From JBCBJZ01 sp038522635 (GTDB taxonomy: Bacteria; Pseudomonadota; Alphaproteobacteria; Rhizobiales; Hyphomicrobiaceae), in assembly GCA_038522635.1 (NCBI GenBank), contig JBCBJZ010000161.1:1-7661 (forward strand): 7,661 nucleotides of DNA, in the 5' to 3' direction. Positions 1-5,760 of this stretch are shown here, one piece after another. Made by a program: the position numbers and the translations under genes. The notes beneath the pieces are model-generated. The model was not told where the DNA came from, made no database searches, and was given only the letters and a program-made list of their open reading frames with translations. The number at the start of each line of letters is the position of its first letter. The stretch's first letter is position 1.

Positions 1-102
1 CACCTAAAGAGTAGATCATCTTTAGGTGCAGAGCAACTTTGGGCGTAAGGGCGAAGCGTGCGTGTTTGAGCCGGTGATCCGCACTTTGCGCCCGTTGCTC
101 TA
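1..102. repeat. Palindromic element copy 1, cut by the window edge
   Basis: Two parts are visible. Positions 1-28 form a perfect ten-base hairpin (CACCTAAAGA with TCTTTAGGTG, eight-base loop). Positions 27-100 are the 74-base module shared with 4255-4328 (61/74 identical). This module is itself an imperfect palindrome: GAGCAAC (31-37) pairs with GTTGCTC (94-100) and GGGCG (41-45) with CGCCC (89-93). The parC stop codon lies on its right end (100-102). The left part of the element, if present, lies outside the window. The 1-28 hairpin is downstream of parC on the minus strand but lacks a T-tract, so I do not call it a terminator. Confidence 0.75.
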
Positions 103-2385
103 ACGCCCGCCAGCGCGCGGGAAATGCGGCCCAAAGCGCGTGGAACGCGGGAAGCCCTTCGGCACGGCGCGGCCAGCCTGCGCGCGCAAACCCTGCCATT
201 CGCTGAGCGCGTCCGCATCAAGCGTATGTTGCCGCCCGGCGCTGTCGTGCCAGCTCAAGCCCGCTTGCGCCTCGAAGACGCGGGCATCACTCAAGCTGCC
301 CTGCGCATACTTCTGCAGCCGCACGCCCTTGCCGCGCGCCATCTCGCCGACCTCTTCAGCCGCAAACACCAGCAGCTTGCGGTTCTCACCCACCACCGCG
401 ATCTGATCCCCGAGGCCTGGCGCGCACAACAAGGCTTCATCGCCAGCGCCAACGTTCAGCACCTGCTTGCCCTTGCGTGTTAGCGCAACGACGTCGTCTT
501 CCTGCGTGAAGAACCCGTAGCCACCGGCCGATGCGACCAGCAGCCGCCGCCCCGGCACGTGAACGAACAGCTCAACAAAGTCGTGGTTCTCTTCCAGATC
601 GATCATCAACCGCAGCGGTTCGCCATGCCCACGCCCGCCCGGCAACTTGTCGGCAGCCAGCGTGAAAAACTTGCCGTTGGTGGCAAACACCACAAGCTTA
701 TCCGTGGTCGTCGCATGGACCGCGAACTTGAGGGCATCGCCCTGCTTGAAGTCGAGCTTCGCCAGATCGTCCTGGTGACCCTTCAGCGCGCGGATCCAGC
801 CCTTCTCCGACAGGATGACGGTGATCGGCTCCTTTTCGATCATGGCCGCGTTAAGGTCGATGTTGATCTCGGGCGCCTCAGCGAAAGCGGCCCGGCGGCG
901 CCCCAGTTCGGTTGATTTGGCGTAGGCCTTTTGCGTCGCCTTGATCTCATCGGTGAGCCGCGCCCACTGCAGGTCATCGGACGCGAGCAACGCTTCAAGC
1001 TCGGCTTTTTCCGCGCTCAGCGCCTCGTGCTCACGCCGGATCTCGATCTCTTCGAGCTTACTCAGCGCGCGCAACCGCAGGTTCAGAATCGCTTCGGCCT
1101 GGACATCACTCAGATCGAACGCCGCAATCAGCTTGCGTTTGGGCTCGTCCTCGAACCGTACGATCCTGATCACCTCATCGATGTTCAGGAACGCGATCAG
1201 ATAGCCGTCCAACACCTCCAGCCGATGCTCGATCTTGCCCAGCCGGAACCGCGAGCGGCGCACCAGCACGTTGCGGCGGTGGTCGAGCCACTGCAGCAGG
1301 CAATCGCGCAGGCCAAGAACGTTGGGCACCTGGCCCCGGCTCAGCACGTTCATGTTGAGGCCGAAACGCTGTTCAAGCTCGGTCAGCTTGAAGAGGCTTT
1401 CCATCAGCACCAGCGGATCGACACTGCGCGACTTGGGTTCCAGCACCAGCCGCACGTCCTCAGCGGACTCATCGCGCACATCCGCCAGCAGCGGCAGTTT
1501 TTTGGCGATCAACAGTTCGGCGATCTTCTCAACGAGCCGCGCCTTTTGAACCTGGTAGGGAATCTCGGTGATGACGATCTGATAGCCACCACGCTTGAGC
1601 TCTTCGCGCTCCCATTTGGCGCGCACACGAAAGCCCCCGCGCCCCGTCCGGTAGGCTTCGATGATCTGCTCGCGCGGTTCAACGATCACGCCACCGGTCG
1701 GGAAATCGGGTCCTGGCACGAACTCGACCAGTTTTTCCACGCTGGCGTTGGGATGCTTGATCAGGTGCAACACCGCCCGGCACAGCTCTTCAACGTTGTG
1801 CGGGGGGATGTTGGTCGCCATGCCAACCGCGATGCCGGCGGCGCCATTGGCGAGCAAGTTGGGAAAGTTCGCCGGGAGCACGACCGGCTCTTTGCCTGCA
1901 CCATCGTAGGTTTCGCGGAAATCGATGGTGTCCTGGTCGATGCCATCGAGCAGCGCATCGGCCACCGATGTCAGGCGCGATTCGGTGTAGCGCATCGCGG
2001 CAGGGTTATCGCCGTCGATGTTGCCGAAGTTCCCCTGGCCATCGACCAGTGGAAAGCGCACCGCAAAGGTTTGCGCCAGCCGCACCATCGCATCGTAAAT
2101 CGCTTGGTCGCCGTGCGGGTGGAAGTTACCCATCACCTCGCCGACCACTTTCGCCGACTTCTTGAACGGACCGTCGGGGCGCAATTGCATCTGCCGCATC
2201 GCGTAGAGGATGCGGCGGTGCACCGGCTTCAGGCCATCGCGCACATCAGGCAGCGCGCGCCCCATGATGGTCGAGAGGGCGTAGGACAGATAGCGCTCTT
2301 CCAGCGCCTCACGCAGGTCGACGGCTTCGATCGGGCTGCCGCCGTCGCCGGCCGAACCTGGAGGTGGAATCGGTGTATCGCTCAT
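100..2385 (-). CDS. parC: DNA topoisomerase IV subunit A (ParC)
   Basis: Breakage-reunion subunit of topoisomerase IV, which with ParE decatenates daughter chromosomes by ATP-driven double-strand passage. The 761-residue product has the type IIA subunit A layout: winged-helix/tower core from about residue 25, helix-turn motif region HPHGDQAIYDA at 89-99, catalytic Tyr133 preceded by Arg132 in AAMRYTE, IPPHN at 193-197, a coiled-coil stretch near 440-500, and a beta-pinwheel C-terminal domain from about 515 to 735. ParC is preferred over GyrA because the pinwheel has no QRRGGKG-type GyrA box, while TRKGKQVLNV (636-645) and the KGFPRS tail (743-748) look like alphaproteobacterial ParC. Length is normal. 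The ATG start at 2385 gives a short variable leader before the conserved DLREALEERYLSYA region; no clear Shine-Dalgarno lies upstream (CGCCAACAC precedes the ATG). The TAG stop falls on the end of a repeat element. Lies next to recO, with a CAP gene on the other strand between them. The family assignment is very secure. Confidence 0.96.
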   Translation of the reverse strand: MSDTPIPPPGSAGDGGSPIEAVDLREALEERYLSYALSTIMGRALPDVRDGLKPVHRRILYAMRQMQLRPDGPFKKSAKVVGEVMGNFHPHGDQAIYDAMVRLAQTFAVRFPLVDGQGNFGNIDGDNPAAMRYTESRLTSVADALLDGIDQDTIDFRETYDGAGKEPVVLPANFPNLLANGAAGIAVGMATNIPPHNVEELCRAVLHLIKHPNASVEKLVEFVPGPDFPTGGVIVEPREQIIEAYRTGRGGFRVRAKWEREELKRGGYQIVITEIPYQVQKARLVEKIAELLIAKKLPLLADVRDESAEDVRLVLEPKSRSVDPLVLMESLFKLTELEQRFGLNMNVLSRGQVPNVLGLRDCLLQWLDHRRNVLVRRSRFRLGKIEHRLEVLDGYLIAFLNIDEVIRIVRFEDEPKRKLIAAFDLSDVQAEAILNLRLRALSKLEEIEIRREHEALSAEKAELEALLASDDLQWARLTDEIKATQKAYAKSTELGRRRAAFAEAPEINIDLNAAMIEKEPITVILSEKGWIRALKGHQDDLAKLDFKQGDALKFAVHATTTDKLVVFATNGKFFTLAADKLPGGRGHGEPLRLMIDLEENHDFVELFVHVPGRRLLVASAGGYGFFTQEDDVVALTRKGKQVLNVGAGDEALLCAPGLGDQIAVVGENRKLLVFAAEEVGEMARGKGVRLQKYAQGSLSDARVFEAQAGLSWHDSAGRQHTLDADALSEWQGLRAQAGRAVPKGFPRSTRFGPHFPRAGGR

Positions 2386-2401
2386 GTGTTGGCGTTAGCG
2401 C

Positions 2402-2436
2402 GTACGCACCATCGGCTCAAGGGTGCGCTGGCGTAC
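2402..2436. repeat. Interrupted inverted repeat upstream of parC
   Basis: GTACGCACC (2402-2410) can pair either with GGTGCG (2422-2427, six bases) or with GCGTAC (2431-2436, six bases), the two arms being split by CTG. It sits 17-51 bases upstream of the parC ATG and could be an operator or a leader hairpin. Chance is not excluded. Confidence 0.35.
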
Positions 2437-2694
2437 ACAGGTTAAGTGTTGCGGCCCCGCGCCACGCCCAGCCCGCTCAGGGGTCCATGCTCAAACTCAA
2501 GCGCCAGACTTAGGTGCTCAAGTGCTCAGCGAGCGAATGAGCAGGCGTGAAGCGATCCACCACGACCACGCCGCAATGGACGTCCAACAGATTGGCAGAC
2601 CGTTCATCTTGAAACGCCCCTCTGCTGGCATTCTGCCGTCTTCGCGTGGCGTTTTTGGCAAGACCGTTCAAGCAAGGCGGACCAACGAACCCGC

Positions 2695-2700
2695 AAGGAG
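2695..2700 (+). promoter_or_regulatory. Ribosome binding site of the CAP gene
   Basis: AAGGAG ten bases before the ATG at 2711. It supports the short form of the CAP protein over in-frame starts further upstream. Confidence 0.65.
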
Positions 2701-2710
2701 CGTTGCTACC

Positions 2711-3388
2711 ATGGCCAAGCGGCCCGATATCCAGGCTGTTGAACGGCTGATTTTTGACCAGACGAACGCGTTTCGGAACGCCAACGGGCGCGGGCAGGTG
2801 AAGCGGGACGACCGGCTCAACCGGGTCGCACGCAGTTACGCGCGGTTCCTGGCCCGTACAGGGCGCTTTGCGCATACCGCCGACGGGCGAAAGCCGGCCG
2901 ATCGTGTGGTTGCCGGCGGCTATGATTACTGCCAGGTGGCGGAGAACCTCGCGCTGCACCTGGACAGCCGCGGGTTCAGCACGCCGCAGCTTGCGCGCAA
3001 AGCGATCGAAGGCTGGAAAAAATCACCTGGCCATCGGCGCAACATGCTCGCCCCCCATGTCACCGAACTGGGCGTGGGCGTCGCCAAAACGAAGGGCAAG
3101 GAGCAGTACATTTCGGTCCAAGTCTTCGCGCGGCCGCGGGCGGCGTCCTATGAGTTTCGCGTATCGAACGGCAGCGACACGACGATCTTCTACAGCACCG
3201 ATGCCCAGGGCTTCACCCTGCGCCCCAACGAGCTGGCGACCCATGGGGTTTGCCTGCCGACAGGCATCGCGTTCCACGAGCGTTCAGCGCGCGGCGCTAG
3301 CCTGGGTCGTTTCCGCGCCCGCCGCGGCGACATCTTCACCGTGGCGCCACGCCCCGGCGGAGGGCTGCGGGTGTTGCGCCAGCGCTAG
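2711..3388 (+). CDS. CAP/SCP-domain protein without visible signal peptide
   Basis: Member of the CAP superfamily (SCP/PR-1/allergen V5, YkwD-like). The biochemical role of bacterial CAP proteins is mostly unsettled, so no function is assigned. In the 225-residue product the CAP domain spans about 10-142. It has NAFRNANG near 19-26, RVARSYARFLA at 38-48, the FAHTADG loop with His55, AEN with Glu78-Asn79, and GWKKSPGHRRNM at 101-112 with His108, then GVGVA at 121-125 and a final strand ISVQVFA. His55, Glu78 and His108 match the usual bacterial CAP pocket residues. A C-terminal segment of about 80 residues (YEFRVSNGSDTTIFY onward) looks beta-rich and is unassigned. The ATG at 2711 is chosen because AAGGAG lies at 2695-2700, ten bases upstream, and homology starts just after it. 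The frame is open back to 2423 but the extra residues look noncoding. No hydrophobic leader is visible at either start, which is odd for a family that is usually exported. Convergent with recO (45-base gap) and divergent from parC. Confidence 0.87.
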   Translation: MAKRPDIQAVERLIFDQTNAFRNANGRGQVKRDDRLNRVARSYARFLARTGRFAHTADGRKPADRVVAGGYDYCQVAENLALHLDSRGFSTPQLARKAIEGWKKSPGHRRNMLAPHVTELGVGVAKTKGKEQYISVQVFARPRAASYEFRVSNGSDTTIFYSTDAQGFTLRPNELATHGVCLPTGIAFHERSARGASLGRFRARRGDIFTVAPRPGGGLRVLRQR

Positions 3389-3406
3389 AGTCGGTTCGCT
3401 TCAGAT

Positions 3407-3436
3407 GGTGATCCCGATCGATCGCCCGTTGCTCTA
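3407..3436. repeat. Relic of one end of the palindromic element (copy 3)
   Basis: These 30 bases are the reverse complement of 4182-4211 at 26 of 30 positions. Their last 14 bases (CGCCCGTTGCTCTA) are identical to 89-102 at the end of copy 1. It covers the recO stop and most of the 45-base gap between the convergent CAP and recO genes. Only one terminus of the element is present. Confidence 0.65.
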
Positions 3437-4165
3437 TGGCCCCACAGCGTCGGGCGCGAGGTAGCTGAGCAACCGTTGGCGCGGCTCAGGCATCTGGGCC
3501 TCAAGGGGCTGCAGCACGCGGGTCATCAGGAAGTGCCCCGTCATCCGCAGGCCGGCGTGCACTTGCTCAGGCGGTGCGCCCGCGGCCGGGTCACGCAGGA
3601 ACGCAGGCAGCGGCAACAACCGATCCTTCAGCGCTTCACCCGCCTGCGCGCTCACCGCCCGGCCGCTGCGTGGCGACACGAAAATCAGGTCATCACGGCT
3701 GCCGCTCGCCGCACAGGTTGTCAGCTCAAGCCCGAAGCCCAACGCCTCCAGCAGCGCCACTTCCCAACTGACGAGCAGCGCCGGCCACACATCGTCTTCG
3801 CCAAGATGATCCAGCACCACAAGCGACACATCGTAGAGCGCGGTGTGGGCATCGCGTTCAGGCAGCAAACGAAGCAGTGCGGCCAACGATGCGAGAGCGG
3901 AAAGCCGCGCACGGTCCGCAATCGCGAGCGCTGCGATCGGTGCGCGTAGGTCAAGACGCAGATGCCCCAGATGATCGGCGAGCCGCGCTTTCCAGGTTGC
4001 ATCGACGTGGTTGCCCACCTGCACGATGGGCCGCATCCGGCGGCCGCGCCCGCCGTGGACGAGCCCGGCGTGGCGTCCATGGCAGCGCGTGAAAAGCTCC
4101 ACGATGACGCTCGTTTCACCGTGCGCGCGGGCGCTAAGGATCAGCGCTTCATCGCTCCATTCCAT
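3434..4165 (-). CDS. recO: DNA repair protein RecO
   Basis: RecO acts with RecF and RecR to displace SSB and load RecA onto gapped DNA during recombinational repair. The 243-residue product shows the N-terminal OB-fold (about 1-80) beginning MEWSDEALILSARAHGETS, with the charged GGRGRRMRP segment at 38-46. A helical C-terminal domain follows, with the alphaproteobacterial signature FVSPRSGRAVSAQAGEALKD (162-181) and RLLPLPAFL (182-190). Only one cysteine lies in the region where other RecO proteins carry a zinc knuckle (TTCAASG, Cys151), so no zinc site is expected. An upstream ATG at 4180 is in frame, but the ATG at 4165 is preferred because the family begins at MEW and because the 4180 start sits on the edge of a repeat. 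Neither start has a strong ribosome binding site (GGTGG is the best). The TAG stop lies inside a repeat relic. The gene is separated from era by about 475 bases holding a palindromic element, so it may have its own promoter. Confidence 0.95.
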   Translation of the reverse strand: MEWSDEALILSARAHGETSVIVELFTRCHGRHAGLVHGGRGRRMRPIVQVGNHVDATWKARLADHLGHLRLDLRAPIAALAIADRARLSALASLAALLRLLPERDAHTALYDVSLVVLDHLGEDDVWPALLVSWEVALLEALGFGLELTTCAASGSRDDLIFVSPRSGRAVSAQAGEALKDRLLPLPAFLRDPAAGAPPEQVHAGLRMTGHFLMTRVLQPLEAQMPEPRQRLLSYLAPDAVGP

Positions 4166-4182
4166 CGCTAGGACCACCATCT

Positions 4183-4244
4183 AGATCATCGGGCGATTCA
4201 TCGGGATCACCACAGGTGAGCCCGAAATCGCCCAAAGATGATCT
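4183..4244. repeat. Long hairpin in the left half of copy 2
   Basis: Arms pair in four blocks: AGATCATC (4183-4190) with GATGATCT (4237-4244); GGGCGATT (4191-4198) with AATCGCCC (4226-4233); TCGGG (4201-4205) with CCCGA (4221-4225); and TCACC (4207-4211) with GGTGA (4215-4219) around a three-base loop ACA. A CA bulge, an A-G mismatch and an AAA bulge separate the blocks. There is no T-run next to it, so it is not a standard intrinsic terminator, although as RNA it would be a stable structure just before recO. Confidence 0.75.
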
Positions 4245-4328
4245 GATCTTGGAGTGCAGACCAACTTTGCGCGCAAAGGCAAGGCGTGAGGGTTTGAGCT
4301 GGTGATGCGCACCTTGCGCCCGATGATC
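4184..4328. repeat. 145-base palindromic element with 12-base terminal inverted repeats (copy 2)
   Basis: The ends are GATCATCGGGCG (4184-4195) and CGCCCGATGATC (4317-4328), exact reverse complements. The left half is itself a long hairpin (4183-4244). The right half (4255-4328) is a 74-base module that matches 27-100 at 61 of 74 positions without gaps (my own count). No transposase and no obvious target-site duplication are seen. It fits a nonautonomous palindromic intergenic element (MITE-like or REP-like). It begins about 18 bases upstream of the recO ATG, so on the minus strand it would lie in the recO leader or the era-recO intergenic transcript. Confidence 0.8.
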
Positions 4329-4641
4329 AAGGCTGCAGGGCCGGCCCGGAACGATGCGCTTCGACGTTCATCCGCATCAGGCTCGCTCACCTGAGGCGAA
4401 AGATGAACACCAAAACAGAGGCTTAGATGTCGGTGCCGCTTCAGCTTGAAGCGCACCCACACCAGGGGCCGCATCGCACCGGGCCGTGGCAGGCGCGGAG
4501 GACCAGTACGCAACCTGCGAAGGGTCACCGCGATGCATGGAAAAGCCAGGTGCTCCGGGTGCCGTAGCCTCAGGTGCTCCCCCAAAGGCGGCGGGCCGCG
4601 TGGCGGTCGTTAGGTTCAGGGAAACGCGCGGGCACGCCCCG
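4329..4641. other. Era-recO intergenic remainder, no gene supported
   Basis: About 310 bases between the palindromic element and the era stop. Frames open here on both strands encode no recognisable protein, and one of them simply runs through the repeat. Visible structure is limited to a hairpin at 4432-4457 and two copies of CAGGTGCTCC (4547-4556 and 4571-4580, 24 bases apart). No terminator with a T-run follows era. Confidence 0.55.
4432..4457. repeat. Hairpin between era and recO
   Basis: CGCTTCA (4437-4443) pairs perfectly with TGAAGCG (4447-4453) around the loop GCT, and the stem extends with GGTG (4432-4435) against CACC (4454-4457) across a bulged C at 4436. No T-tract follows on either strand. 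It could be a weak transcript-stabilising or terminating structure, or a relic of another palindromic repeat. Confidence 0.5.
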
Positions 4642-5760
4642 TCAGGCTTTGGGAAAATCAAGGCCGAGTTCGCGGTAGCGCTCCGGATCATCGCCCCAGT
4701 TCTCGCGCACCTTGACGAACAAGAATAGATGCACCGGTTGCTCGATGATCGCGCTTAAGTCCTCGCGCGCCTCGATCGAAAGGCGCTTGATCGTCTCGCC
4801 GCCCTTGCCAAGCACGATCTGCTTCTGGCTCTCGCGCTCCACGTAGATCGTCTGCTCCACCCGCACGCCCTTGCGCACCGCTTCCCACCCCGTGGTTTCG
4901 ACGGTGATCGCGTAGGGCAGTTCCTGGTGCAGCCGCAGGTAGATCTTCTCGCGGGTCAATTCAGCCGCAAGCAGGCGCAATGGCAAATCGCTCAAATCAT
5001 CGGCCGGATAATGCCACGGCCCCTCCGGCATGAGGCTCGCCAGATGCGCCTTGAAGTCAGCCACACCATCACCGTTAAGGGCGGACAGCATGAAGATGTC
5101 GTCGAAGGCGCAAAGCTCGTTCAGTTGCGCGATGAGAGCGAGCAACGTCTCCTTCTTGATGCGGTCAATCTTGTTGAGGACCGCAATGCGTGGGCGCGCC
5201 AAGGTGGCAAGCGCGCTGGCAATCTGCGCCGTGCCCTTGTCGAGAGACCCACGCCCGCCTTCTCCGGCCTTGGCCGCATCGACCATCAGCACCACAACGT
5301 CAGCGTCCTTCGCGCCGCTCCAGGCCGCATCGACCATGGCACGATCGAGCCGGCGGCGGGGCTTGAAGATGCCGGGCGTGTCCAGGAAAACCAATTGTGC
5401 ATTGTCGTGCAGGGCGATGCCGCGCACTGGCGTGCGGGTCGTCTGCACCTTGTGGGTAACGATGGTGACCTTGGCGCCGACGAGTGCGTTGACCAGCGTC
5501 GATTTGCCGGCGTTGGGGGCACCGATGATCGCGATGAAGCCGCACGCGGTCGGGCCCGCCGGCTGAGCACGTGGTGGGGCCGGCGCCAGGTGATCGTCAC
5601 CGCCTGTGTCCGTGGTGTTGTCGGCCGTGTCGGCGTGTTCAGCGTCGATGGCGGTCGCTTGAGTGTTGTGCGGGGCTTGCACAGACGCGGCATCTTCTGC
5701 GGCTTCGCTGGGCCCGTCGCCGTTGCCGCCGTCGCCAGCCTGAGGGGGCTTCGCGATCAT
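4642..5760 (-). CDS. era: GTPase Era, with long N-terminal extension
   Basis: Essential Ras-like GTPase that binds the 3' end of 16S rRNA and checks 30S subunit maturation, partly at the inner membrane. The 372-residue product has G1 GAPNAGKS (80-87), G2 around TTRTPVRG (107-114), G3 DTPG (127-130), G4 NKID (196-199) and G5 SAL (225-227). A C-terminal KH domain carries GKGGETIK (318-325), the RNA-binding GxxG loop. Era is usually about 300 residues; here about 70 extra residues precede the G domain, rich in Ala, Asp, Gly and Thr with 12 acidic and only 2 basic residues, predicted disordered. The ATG start at 5760 is supported by overlap with the rnc stop (ATGA, 5757-5760) and by GGAG five bases upstream (5766-5769). 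I see no better-placed start with a ribosome binding site inside the extension. It is translationally coupled to rnc and is the last gene of the lepB-rnc-era unit. Confidence 0.97.
   Translation of the reverse strand: MIAKPPQAGDGGNGDGPSEAAEDAASVQAPHNTQATAIDAEHADTADNTTDTGGDDHLAPAPPRAQPAGPTACGFIAIIGAPNAGKSTLVNALVGAKVTIVTHKVQTTRTPVRGIALHDNAQLVFLDTPGIFKPRRRLDRAMVDAAWSGAKDADVVVLMVDAAKAGEGGRGSLDKGTAQIASALATLARPRIAVLNKIDRIKKETLLALIAQLNELCAFDDIFMLSALNGDGVADFKAHLASLMPEGPWHYPADDLSDLPLRLLAAELTREKIYLRLHQELPYAITVETTGWEAVRKGVRVEQTIYVERESQKQIVLGKGGETIKRLSIEAREDLSAIIEQPVHLFLFVKVRENWGDDPERYRELGLDFPKA

Larger units (their letters stand above)
2386..2710. other. Divergent intergenic region between parC and the CAP gene
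   Basis: This 325-base stretch must hold the promoters of parC (minus) and the CAP gene (plus), but I find no convincing -35/-10 pair. Near parC there is an interrupted inverted repeat (2402-2436). A short repeated GTGCTCA lies near 2512-2527. The CAP frame is open across most of it, yet the implied residues resemble no CAP protein. Confidence 0.5.

Noticed and set aside
1..28. Intrinsic terminator for parC
   Set aside because: The hairpin is perfect but AT-rich, about 70 bases past the stop, and has no T-tract; it is better explained as part of the repeat element.
931..2445. Long plus-strand open frame of 504 codons opposite parC
   Set aside because: It is fully antisense to a well-conserved parC and is rich in His, Gln and Arg, as expected for a GC-rich shadow frame; no domain is recognisable.
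2423..2710. N-terminal extension of the CAP frame
   Set aside because: The frame is open, but the residues show no signal peptide or CAP similarity and the ribosome binding site lies at 2695-2700.
3389..3433. Shared bidirectional terminator between the convergent CAP and recO genes
   Set aside because: No GC-rich hairpin with T-runs fits in the 45 bases; the palindromic CGATCGATCG belongs to the element relic.
3434..4165. recO as cargo of a composite mobile element bounded by the inverted repeats
   Set aside because: recO is a core gene in its usual neighbourhood, there is no transposase, and the two repeats are not full elements; kept only as an observation on structure.
4181..4585. Minus-strand open frame of 134 codons between era and recO
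   Set aside because: It starts at TTG, resembles no family, and its last third is simply the translation of the palindromic element. Treated as a repeat-driven shadow.
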